Below, piece by piece: positions 51,183 to 58,810 of a stretch of 64,000 nucleotides of DNA. The position numbers were made by a program, and so were the translations under genes. The DNA comes from Treponema sp. (GTDB taxonomy: Bacteria; Spirochaetota; Spirochaetia; Treponematales; Treponemataceae), in contig JAAVAO010000013.1 in the NCBI GenBank assembly GCA_014803985.1, forward strand, positions 1 to 64,000, read 5' to 3'. Every line of letters starts with the position of its first letter. Positions within the stretch are counted from its first letter, which is position 1. The notes beneath the pieces were generated by a model. It had not been told where the DNA came from, did not search any database, and saw nothing but the letters and a program-made list of their open reading frames with translations.

Positions 51183-53507
51183 ATGAAAAGAAGACTTATA
51201 ACATCAGCATTACCTTATGTAAATAATATTCCTCATCTTGGCAATTTAATTCAAATGCTTTCGGGCGATGTTTTTGCACGTTTTTGCCGATTGCGTGGTT
51301 ATGACACCCTTTATGTTTGCGGAACAGATGAATACGGAACTGCAACTGAAACAAAGGCACTGGAAGAAGGAAAAACTCCAAAGGAGTTGTGTGATTATTA
51401 TTATAACGAACATATAAAAATTTACGATTGGTTTCATATCAATTTTGATAAATTTGGACGAACTTCAAATCCTCAATGTACAGAAATTACACAAAGTCTT
51501 TTTAAAGACCTGGAGGACGGTGGCTATATCACAGAAAAGAACAACAAGCAGCTTTTCTGTCCAAAGTGCAAGAGATTTTTAGCAGATCGATATGTGACAG
51601 GAACGTGCCCAAAATGTGGCAGTGAAAAGGCGAGAGGAGATCAATGCGAAGACTGTAGCACTCTTCTTGACCCCGTGGAACTAAAAAATCCAAAATGTTT
51701 AACGTGTGGTACTACGCCTGAAATTCAAGAAACAAAGCATTTATACATTGATTTGCCGCGTCTTTCAAAAAAACTTGATGACTGGATGGAGCAGGCTAGT
51801 GTAAAGGGCAGATGGAGCGACAACGCAATAAATATAACAAAAGCATGGATTCGCGATGGCTTGAACGAACGGGCAATCACCCGCGATTTAAAGTGGGGTA
51901 TCCCCGTTCCTCGAGTTGGCTATGAAAACAAAGTGTTTTATGTTTGGTTTAATGCTCCAATAGGCTATATGTCAATTACCAGTCAACTTGCCGATGAATT
52001 AAAGTCCGCAGGGAAAAAATCGTTTGACTGGAAATCGTGGTGGCTTCCGTCTGAGTCCGACGAGGCGAAGGGCAAGGAGGATGTGGAGTTGTTTCAGTTT
52101 ATCGGAAAAGATAACATTCCATTTCACACAGTGATTTTCCCAAGCACGCTTTTAGGCTCTCCGCATGACTGGACAAAACTTTTTCACATGAGTTCTACCG
52201 AATATATGAACTATGAAAATGACAAATTTTCAAAAACGAGGGGAGTTGGTGTTTTTGGAACAGATGCAATAGAAACAGGCATTCCTGCGGATGCATGGCG
52301 ATTTTATATTTATTATAACAGACCTGAACGCCAGGACTTTCAGTTTATGTGGAAGGATTTTCAAGAAAAAATGAATTCTGAATTGATTGGAAATCTTGGA
52401 AATCTGGTGAATCGCACGTTGCTTTTTGTAAACAAATACTATAACGGCGTTATTCCCGACGGCAAAATTGATGAAGAGTTGTGGGCTAAAGTTCACGAAC
52501 ACGAGGAAAAGATAACGGCTTGTTTGGAATGGGCTGAAATAAAAGAGGCTTTCAGGGAAATTTTTGCGATTTCTGACATTGCGAACAAGGCATTTCAGGC
52601 AGCAGAGCCGTGGAAAACCCGTAACACGGAGCCTGAAAAAGCGGCGAATCTTATTTTTAATCTTTGCTATGTGATAAAAGACCTGATGATTATGGCAAAT
52701 CCTTATATGCCGCAGTATACGCAAAAAGTTATGGGGTATTTTGGAAAGTCAATTCGAGAGACTACAATTTCTCAAGAGGATTTAACTGCTGACGCTCTTG
52801 ATTGGAGCGACATTGGGAAAAAAGAGGGGCTTTCATCTATATGTGCAACGGAAGTGTATTTTAAGCCAATGGATGACAAAACAATGTGTGCGTTCCGTGA
52901 AAAATTCAGCGGAAATCAAAAGCAGCGCAAAGCAGTTGAATCTGAAAAGTCTAAAAAAGCAGAAAAATCAAAGGCAAAAGAAGAGGAAGTGCATCTTGCA
53001 GAAGATCAGGAGAAATTTTTCAATGAAAATATAGAACTGCGCGTTGCAAAAATTATAAAAGTTGAAAATAATCCTGATGGAGACAAACTGTATGTTGAAA
53101 CGATGGATGACGGCAGTGGAGTTGAGCGCATCGTGCAATCGGGGCTTCGTCCGTATCTAAAGCCGGAAGATTTGCTTGAAAAAAATATCATTTTAGCCGC
53201 AAGCCTTGCTCCGAGAAAAATGCGTGGAATAGAAAGTCACGGAATGTTGCTTGCCGCTGACTATAAAGATGAAAACGGTGCTGATTGTGTTGAAATTTTA
53301 ACTGCCCCGTGGGCAGTTCCAGGAGACGCAGTCTATCTTGAAGGGGCAGACCCTGCATTTAAAAAGCCGGAGCAAATCGATATAGACACTTTCTTTTCTG
53401 TTGAAGTAAAAGTTGTTGAAAAGTATGTGAAAATTGCAGGCAAAAACCTTATGGTAAACGGTCGAGCTATCCAAACAGAAAAAACAATAAATGGTGAAGT
53501 ACATTGA
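51183..53507 (+). CDS. metG: Methionyl-tRNA synthetase with C-terminal tRNA-binding domain
   Basis: A 774-residue MetRS. HIGH-like YVNNIPHLGNLIQ at the N-terminus, zinc motifs CPKC...CPKC...CEDC...CLTC (about 120-185), KFSK(T) near residue 345, and a C-terminal EMAP/Trbp-type domain (ELRVAKIIKVENNPDGDKLYVE, about 625-774) after a Lys/Glu linker. It charges tRNA-Met. Family starts align with ATG 51183, not the in-frame ATG at 51114 inside the repeat. ATG follows a -10 box by 8 bases and lacks a ribosome binding site, so a leaderless mRNA is likely. Confidence 0.95.
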   Translation: MKRRLITSALPYVNNIPHLGNLIQMLSGDVFARFCRLRGYDTLYVCGTDEYGTATETKALEEGKTPKELCDYYYNEHIKIYDWFHINFDKFGRTSNPQCTEITQSLFKDLEDGGYITEKNNKQLFCPKCKRFLADRYVTGTCPKCGSEKARGDQCEDCSTLLDPVELKNPKCLTCGTTPEIQETKHLYIDLPRLSKKLDDWMEQASVKGRWSDNAINITKAWIRDGLNERAITRDLKWGIPVPRVGYENKVFYVWFNAPIGYMSITSQLADELKSAGKKSFDWKSWWLPSESDEAKGKEDVELFQFIGKDNIPFHTVIFPSTLLGSPHDWTKLFHMSSTEYMNYENDKFSKTRGVGVFGTDAIETGIPADAWRFYIYYNRPERQDFQFMWKDFQEKMNSELIGNLGNLVNRTLLFVNKYYNGVIPDGKIDEELWAKVHEHEEKITACLEWAEIKEAFREIFAISDIANKAFQAAEPWKTRNTEPEKAANLIFNLCYVIKDLMIMANPYMPQYTQKVMGYFGKSIRETTISQEDLTADALDWSDIGKKEGLSSICATEVYFKPMDDKTMCAFREKFSGNQKQRKAVESEKSKKAEKSKAKEEEVHLAEDQEKFFNENIELRVAKIIKVENNPDGDKLYVETMDDGSGVERIVQSGLRPYLKPEDLLEKNIILAASLAPRKMRGIESHGMLLAADYKDENGADCVEILTAPWAVPGDAVYLEGADPAFKKPEQIDIDTFFSVEVKVVEKYVKIAGKNLMVNGRAIQTEKTINGEVH

Positions 53508-54163
53508 TGTATGTGTTTTTATTGATTTTAATGCCGCTTCTCTGTCTCTTTTGCTATTTTATTTCACGGAATAAAATTTCTCTAGTGCTTTCAGGAATTG
53601 GAGGCGTGACCTGTGTGTTGTTTTGCATTTTGCGTTCTCTTCTTTCGTTTAGACATAGAGTTCCTCTATTTTCTTTTGCGTCTAATTTTTCCTATTATTG
53701 CATTACCGAGTATGCTTTTCCGCTTGTCATTTTATATGCGCTGTATTTTCTTATCTCCAGAGATACAATTGAACTGAAGGTAAAGTCGTTTTTGCCGCTT
53801 GAAGCGGGCTTTTTTGCAGTTTATATGCCGTACTTGATCATAACGGCCAATTCATCTCCCGTTCGCTCCTTTTTTGAATTGTTTGTAAAGCCCGCTCTTT
53901 TTGCCGCTCTTTTAATTTTGTGCGCCGCACTTATATTCTTCATTGCGCGATCTGTGCTGGAAAAAACAACAAAAAAGAGTGTTTTATACAGCGCATTGCT
54001 TGCAGTGGCTCTCTTTATTCCGATTTTTCTAAATACGTTGTGGCTTTTGGGAATTTTTATTCCGTTTGTGTATGCCGCAAGCGGTGTTTTTATTCTTTGT
54101 GGTTTTGCCATCGCTGTTCTGATGATGATTTTTAAAGATGTTCTACAGTCGCCGTTGGAATAA
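53504..54163 (+). CDS. Polytopic membrane protein of unknown function
   Basis: A 219-residue protein with six or seven hydrophobic segments (at about 3-20, 26-45, 65-83, 98-115, 125-145, 155-172, 178-205) and no recognised motif. It starts inside the metG stop (4-base overlap), so it is co-translated with metG, but a functional link is not evident. It ends 40 bases before repeat array site 5. Confidence 0.65.
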   Translation: MMYVFLLILMPLLCLFCYFISRNKISLVLSGIGGVTCVLFCILRSLLSFRHRVPLFSFASNFSYYCITEYAFPLVILYALYFLISRDTIELKVKSFLPLEAGFFAVYMPYLIITANSSPVRSFFELFVKPALFAALLILCAALIFFIARSVLEKTTKKSVLYSALLAVALFIPIFLNTLWLLGIFIPFVYAASGVFILCGFAIAVLMMIFKDVLQSPLE

Positions 54164-54164
54164 A

Positions 54165-54410
54165 TGCAGGACTTACGCACGAAATAACAATGGAAAAATG
54201 TGTCAATTTCGACTTCTATAACCTAAAAAAATATTCGCAAAGGCGCAGAGAAAAAGTCGCACGGCAAAGCCGTGCTTACCGACATTGAGCGTAGCCCTCG
54301 CTAATGAGCGCATGCTTTTTTATTTTTACAACCCTCTAGCCAGTTTTGATTACAAAACGGAGGCGGAAGTCAAGAAATTAAAATTATAGAAGAGAAATGT
54401 ACCTTCCGCC
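54165..54410. repeat. Composite repeat region, site 5 of palindrome family A
   Basis: The right half has CTAGCCAGTTTTG (54336-54348), a four-base core ATTA, CAAAACGG (54353-54360), and GGCGGAAG (54362-54369) / CTTCCGCC (54403-54410), a minimal H2-H1 pair. The left half holds AGGACTTACGCA, CGCAAAGGCGCAGAG and the hairpin GCACGGC-AAA-GCCGTGC (54259-54275). The last arm touches the stop codon of the minus-strand gene (54411). Confidence 0.8.
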
Positions 54411-56243
54411 CTATTGCCCGCTGTTTAATTTTGCAATTTTTGAAAGATTTTTTCGTGCAGATTCATTAACGCTTGTGTCGTATTTATTTGAAATGAGGGA
54501 GGAAAGCGTTTTTATGCATCTTTGATACAGTTCTTTTTTACCCATAAATCGGCAAATTTCATAAAGCGCATCGCTTACAGCAACAATGTTCAGGGAGTTT
54601 TGCGAGGGTATTTTTAAAAGAGATGCTTCTAGGGCGGAAAACAGTTTTTCATCAGGGTCATAGCCTGCATTTCCTGCCGCCTTTGTCAAAAGCAAAAGAG
54701 TGTCATAATCATTTTTGTATGAAAGTATTTCGGCAAGCAAATCGCTTGTTTTTCTTCCGCCTAAAAGACATCCTTGATGCAAAATGCATTCAAATTCTTT
54801 TTTATCATACACAAGAGAGCCTTTTTTTGCACTTCTTGAAACCTCCGATGAAATCATATTTTTATAGGCATTTAACACAGAAAAAATCGATGAAGAAAAG
54901 TCCTTTTCTTTTTCAGCATAAAAGCCACTTTCAAGAATTTTTTCGCGCTTTGCATTCGTCAATTCTGTCATAAGACTCTCTGAAAACAGCCCTGTGTATG
55001 AAGGTGAAATGTCATCATAAAAATTTTCATAGTATGGATACAGATTTTTTTTTGCGTCTTTTTTTGTCTGACGTGAGTTTGTTTGGAGAGTTCTATACGC
55101 ACTAACCATCCATGATTTTGAGCAAATAAGTAAAAAATCATTTTTTGTATAGGCAATATAGTTCCATGCGGTTTTTCGAGATTCAAGAGACGGAAGGTTT
55201 GCGCTCCACAAAACAGTTCCTGTAAAATCAAAAATGCTTGCTATGCTCTTGTTGCACAAAAAAACTGCGTCTCCTGCCATTGCGCGCGAATAGCACATCA
55301 ACTCTGCAAGAGACATTGTCGGTTGGAACAGTGTCTGTATGATTCCCGTGCTGTTTTCAAAGATTACAACCGTTGTTGAAAATGATGAGCCTTCTATAAT
55401 CATCGCTGAAATAGTATTCTTTAAAGGAAAAAATGCCATTCCTTTTATGTATGTTTTTTCTGAAAGCCCCAAATTTTCTAGCGGCACAGACCAAATTTGC
55501 TCCGTCTTTTTGTTTCTCTTTGCATAAAGGGCAAATTCTCCTGTGTGAAAGCCAACGACAACTCCTTGTTCACACGAAAATGCAGAATGTACAGATGTAG
55601 AAAAATGCACAGTATTCGTTATGTTTCCAAACGGACTTATGATGAATGCGCCGAATTTTTTGTTTTCTCCGTTGCCGTCACCATTGTTATAAACGACAAA
55701 CAGGCTTCCATCATTTAACTCCAAAAGGGGAATGCTTTTGTCAGTTTGCACTTGAATGCTCCATTTGCAAATTCCATTTATTCCAAAGCACGCTATGTTT
55801 TTTTCACCACGCACAAAAATGCGTCCATCTCGCCCCTGTTTTGGTTCTTCTGTTATTTCAAAGTCAACTCCCCTTGTCCACAGTGTGCTTCCGCTCGCGT
55901 TTAAGAGTTCCAGCGTTTTTTTTCCGTTTACTACTGCTATAAAATCATCTGGAAGAACAGAACAAAGCGGGTGAGAGATGTTCTTCAGTTTTTTTTCCCA
56001 GAGTGTATCTCCTGTTTCCGAACAAGATAAAAGTGTTTTTCCGTCTGTCAATACTATAAAGCCGTTTGAAGTTTCTTTTGGGGCGACTATTGCTTCTCCC
56101 TCAACAATGCAATTCCAGTTTGCATTGTACATTGAAAGGGTGATATTTTCAGATTCAGAGAAAACGCTCTGGCAGAATGCAAGAAAAAGCAAGAAAAAGA
56201 AAAGAAAAATGCACACTCTGTATGTTTTTTTATACATATTCAT
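54411..56243 (-). CDS. Exported PQQ-type beta-propeller protein
   Basis: A 610-residue protein with a signal peptide (about 10-30, CIFLFFFLLFLAFCQSVFS) and a seven-to-eight-blade pattern in residues 30-370: repeated GxTLWxxxL motifs (GDTLWEKKL, GSTLWTRGV, GTVLWSANL). The C-terminal 230 residues are helical and repeat-like. Similar to Treponema exported PQQ-binding-like WD proteins; cofactor use and role unknown. It follows rlmD by 6 bases, so is probably co-transcribed. Confidence 0.75.
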   Translation of the reverse strand: MNMYKKTYRVCIFLFFFLLFLAFCQSVFSESENITLSMYNANWNCIVEGEAIVAPKETSNGFIVLTDGKTLLSCSETGDTLWEKKLKNISHPLCSVLPDDFIAVVNGKKTLELLNASGSTLWTRGVDFEITEEPKQGRDGRIFVRGEKNIACFGINGICKWSIQVQTDKSIPLLELNDGSLFVVYNNGDGNGENKKFGAFIISPFGNITNTVHFSTSVHSAFSCEQGVVVGFHTGEFALYAKRNKKTEQIWSVPLENLGLSEKTYIKGMAFFPLKNTISAMIIEGSSFSTTVVIFENSTGIIQTLFQPTMSLAELMCYSRAMAGDAVFLCNKSIASIFDFTGTVLWSANLPSLESRKTAWNYIAYTKNDFLLICSKSWMVSAYRTLQTNSRQTKKDAKKNLYPYYENFYDDISPSYTGLFSESLMTELTNAKREKILESGFYAEKEKDFSSSIFSVLNAYKNMISSEVSRSAKKGSLVYDKKEFECILHQGCLLGGRKTSDLLAEILSYKNDYDTLLLLTKAAGNAGYDPDEKLFSALEASLLKIPSQNSLNIVAVSDALYEICRFMGKKELYQRCIKTLSSLISNKYDTSVNESARKNLSKIAKLNSGQ

Positions 56244-56249
56244 ACTAAT

Positions 56250-57434
56250 TCAAGATTTCTTTAGCACAACAAGACTTTCAATGTGGCTTGTGTTTGGATA
56301 AAAGTCAAGCAAAAACGCCTTTTCAATGTTGTAGCCCGCTTTTACCAGCCGTGAAACATCTCGTGCTTGTGTAGCCGCATCGCACGAAAGGCATCTTATA
56401 TCTGGAATGTTTGAGTTGCATAAAAAATCCACCATTTCCTTTTCCATTCCGCTTCGGGGAGGGTCAATGACGGCTGCGTCAAACTGTTCATTGTGTGAAA
56501 GCCTTGCCCATTTCGCTCCGGTTAATCCGAATGATTCGTGTTTTTTTCCAATAAGATTGTATTCCGCAAAAACCAATGCATCTCGATTGTGTTCCACAAG
56601 CACAATGTTTTCAAAAAGAGCGCTCAAAAACACAGAAAAAGTGCCGCATCCTGCGTAAATGTCCAGCGCGTTTTTTCCGTGAAGATCGCGGCATATTTCT
56701 GTTATAGCAAGTTCCAAAAGTTCTACATTCGACTGAAAAAAGCCTCTCGCATCGAATCGAATTTTTTTCCCAAGAATAGAAACTTCCACTGTGTTTTCCT
56801 CTGATAAAATCGTGCCTTCGTAATGCTTTTTTTTGGGAGATTTGTCAGACGTTTTATGTTCTGCCGCCACTGCAACACGCCGTGCGTCATTTCCTCCAAC
56901 TGAAACAACCTTTTCGCTTCCAAAAATATGACATCTCCCTTTTGGACGGTTTTGCGCCGGCGTTTCTAAAAGCCAATCGTTTATCACCTGTTCGGCAATC
57001 GGACAATTTTCAATGGGAATCCGTTCGTTTGAGAATTTTACGGAAAATCCACCATCGGATAATTGCAGTCGGCATCTGTATCCAGTTTCTTTTCCACCGA
57101 TTATTTTAACATCAGGCAATTCTATGCCGTTTTGTAAAAATGCGTCATGCAAAACAGCTGCCTTCAACTCCCTTTGGAACTGTATGTCTGAATGCATTAA
57201 GTTGCAACCGCCGCATTTTTCGTAAAGCGGACAAACTGGTTTTACCCTGTGAGAAGACGGCTTTAAAATCCTTTTGATTTTTGCATATCCGTAATCAGGT
57301 TTTTCATTTGTAATTTCTATTTCAAGATGTTCGTTTGGCAAGGAAAATGGAACGAAAATGGTTTTTCCATCAATTTTTGTTAAACAATTTCCCCCAAAAA
57401 CAAATTTATCTGTTATAATAGTATGTATACTCAT
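56250..57434 (-). CDS. rlmD: 23S rRNA (uracil-C5)-methyltransferase, RlmD/TrmA family
   Basis: A 394-residue TrmA/RumA-family enzyme with an N-terminal TRAM domain, the Fe-S Cys set CPLYEKCGGCNLMH (about 68-81), SAM motif NALDIYAGCGTFSVFLS and the catalytic CLSCDAATQARDV (usually SCNPxTxARD). It methylates U in rRNA or tRNA; which of RlmD or TrmA it is cannot be fixed from sequence. No ribosome binding site precedes ATG 57434. Divergent from the lipase gene. Confidence 0.85.
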   Translation of the reverse strand: MSIHTIITDKFVFGGNCLTKIDGKTIFVPFSLPNEHLEIEITNEKPDYGYAKIKRILKPSSHRVKPVCPLYEKCGGCNLMHSDIQFQRELKAAVLHDAFLQNGIELPDVKIIGGKETGYRCRLQLSDGGFSVKFSNERIPIENCPIAEQVINDWLLETPAQNRPKGRCHIFGSEKVVSVGGNDARRVAVAAEHKTSDKSPKKKHYEGTILSEENTVEVSILGKKIRFDARGFFQSNVELLELAITEICRDLHGKNALDIYAGCGTFSVFLSALFENIVLVEHNRDALVFAEYNLIGKKHESFGLTGAKWARLSHNEQFDAAVIDPPRSGMEKEMVDFLCNSNIPDIRCLSCDAATQARDVSRLVKAGYNIEKAFLLDFYPNTSHIESLVVLKKS

Positions 57435-57548
57435 TTACATAAGATATTAACAGATTTACTATTTTATGTGGAGTAGGAAGGTGGTGCAAAAGCGAGAAAC
57501 TTTTGATAGTCCTTCAAAATAAAATAATATAAAAGAAGAGGCAAACTT

Positions 57549-58499
57549 ATGCAAATGAAAAATTTTTTGCAAGTTATGAATGATGGTACGGAAATTTCAG
57601 TGAATTATTGGAGTCCAGATGAAAAGGAAAACGCAAAGGCTGTTATAGTCCTCTCTCACGGTATGCAGGAGCATGCGATTCGCTATGATAAAACAGGCTC
57701 TATTTTTGCTGAAAACGGATATGCCTTTTATGCGCATGACCATCGTGGACACGGAAAAACAGCGGCAACGGCTGAAAAAAATGGCAAGGGAATGTTTGGA
57801 CTCCTCGCAAAGAAAAATGGATTTAACAAGGTCGTTTCAGATCTTGCTGAGATAATAAAAAAGGCAAAGGAAGAATTCCCGGGAAAAAAGATTGTTCTTT
57901 TTGGACATTCGTTTGGTTCTTTTGTGTCTCAAGCATACATTGAAAGGTATGGCGATACTATCGATGGAGTAATACTCTGCGGTTCTTCAGGTCCTATGAA
58001 TTCTCTTGCAAAAAAAGGAAGGGCGGCTGTTCGTCTTATGTCTATTTTCCATCGTCCTACCTATAAGTCAAAATCCCTTCAAAGAAAAATGTTTGAAACG
58101 TATTTGGATAAAATTGATAATGCGAAAACGGAACTTGATTGGATTTCAAAGAATGCTATGAATGTAGAAATGTATATGAATGATGCATGGTGCGGTGGAG
58201 TTGCTACATTGGGATTCTGGAGAGATTTGATGAACGGTTTGCTTACGATTCACAATCCAGCAGAAATGAAAAAAATTCCTGCTTCTCTTCCTGTGTTTAT
58301 AATTTCAGGTTCTGAAGATCCTGTTGGTGATTATGGAAAGAGAGTTACAGAGTTGGCAGAAATCTATAAGGCAAACGGAATGACTTCAGTCGCTCTAAAA
58401 CTCTATGAGGGTGACAGACATGAAATCCTCAATGAAGATGATAGCGACACTGTTATTGCCGATGTGAAAAAATGGATTGAAGAAAGCATTTTAGCATAA
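57549..58499 (+). CDS. Alpha/beta hydrolase, monoacylglycerol lipase/lysophospholipase type
   Basis: A 316-residue serine hydrolase. Nucleophile in LFGHSFGSFVS (Ser about 120), oxyanion HG in VLSHGMQEHAIRYD, Asp in ISGSEDPVGDYGK and His in YEGDRHEILNED make the triad. Typically cleaves monoacylglycerol or lysophospholipid. No signal peptide. AGAGG precedes ATG 57549. The GH3 gene lies downstream after a hairpin-rich region. Confidence 0.9.
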   Translation: MQMKNFLQVMNDGTEISVNYWSPDEKENAKAVIVLSHGMQEHAIRYDKTGSIFAENGYAFYAHDHRGHGKTAATAEKNGKGMFGLLAKKNGFNKVVSDLAEIIKKAKEEFPGKKIVLFGHSFGSFVSQAYIERYGDTIDGVILCGSSGPMNSLAKKGRAAVRLMSIFHRPTYKSKSLQRKMFETYLDKIDNAKTELDWISKNAMNVEMYMNDAWCGGVATLGFWRDLMNGLLTIHNPAEMKKIPASLPVFIISGSEDPVGDYGKRVTELAEIYKANGMTSVALKLYEGDRHEILNEDDSDTVIADVKKWIEESILA

Positions 58500-58652
58500 A
58501 TTGCAAAGCAGGTAATTCTTACGAATTGCTTGCTTGAATTTTGCTCTGTCATTTTCAAGCAGAAGTCACAACGACAGCGAGAGTGAAGTTGGAAATTGGA
58601 ATTTGCAAAAATGATTTTTTGCGATTGTATTTTTTGCAATTTTATGGGAGAT

Positions 58653-58724
58653 ATGATAAAAGCACCGCACAAATGGCGCGATGCTTTTATCATGTCAAGT
58701 TTCCAAGTGAAACTTGCATATTAA
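58653..58724 (+). CDS. Possible 23-residue leader peptide
   Basis: ATG 58653 is preceded by GGGAG (58646-58650) and opens 23 codons to TAA 58722-58724 (MIKAPHKWRDAFIM, then SSFQVKLAY). It spans the TGATAAAAGCA hairpin and lies 130 bases before the GH3 start. Its ribosome binding site copies that of GH3. Expression is unproven; no run of one amino acid signals a classical attenuator. Confidence 0.35.
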   Translation: MIKAPHKWRDAFIMSSFQVKLAY

Positions 58725-58756
58725 ATGCACATTCTCACTGCGTTGCGAATGTGCGT

Positions 58757-58798
58757 AAAAAGTCACGAAGAAAGTTGAAACTTTCTTCGTGACTTTTT
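58757..58798 (+). terminator. 20-bp perfect inverted repeat before the GH3 ribosome binding site
   Basis: AAAAAGTCACGAAGAAAGTT, GA, AACTTTCTTCGTGACTTTTT: a perfect stem with an A-rich 5' side and five Ts on the 3' side, like a bidirectional terminator. The GH3 GGGAG follows two bases later, leaving no room for a promoter after it, so transcription into GH3 must pass it. Confidence 0.65.
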
Positions 58799-58810
58799 AT
58801 GGGAGAAAAA

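Larger units (their letters stand above)
58532..58798 (+). repeat. Hairpin cluster between the lipase and GH3 genes
   Basis: Four inverted repeats in 270 bases: GCTTGAA (58532) / TTCAAGC (58554-58560); TGATAAAAGCA (58654-58664) / TGCTTTTATCA (58682-58692); CAAGTTTC / GAAACTTG (about 58695-58715); and the 20-base perfect stem at 58757-58798. TTTTATGGGAG appears twice (58640-58650 and 58795-58805), in each case ahead of an ATG. Confidence 0.85.

Noticed and set aside
54165-54250. Insertion-sequence remnant (AGGACTTACGCA, CGCAAAGGCGCAGAG)
   Set aside because: These short strings look like mobile-element ends, but no transposase fragment, terminal repeats or target duplication is visible.
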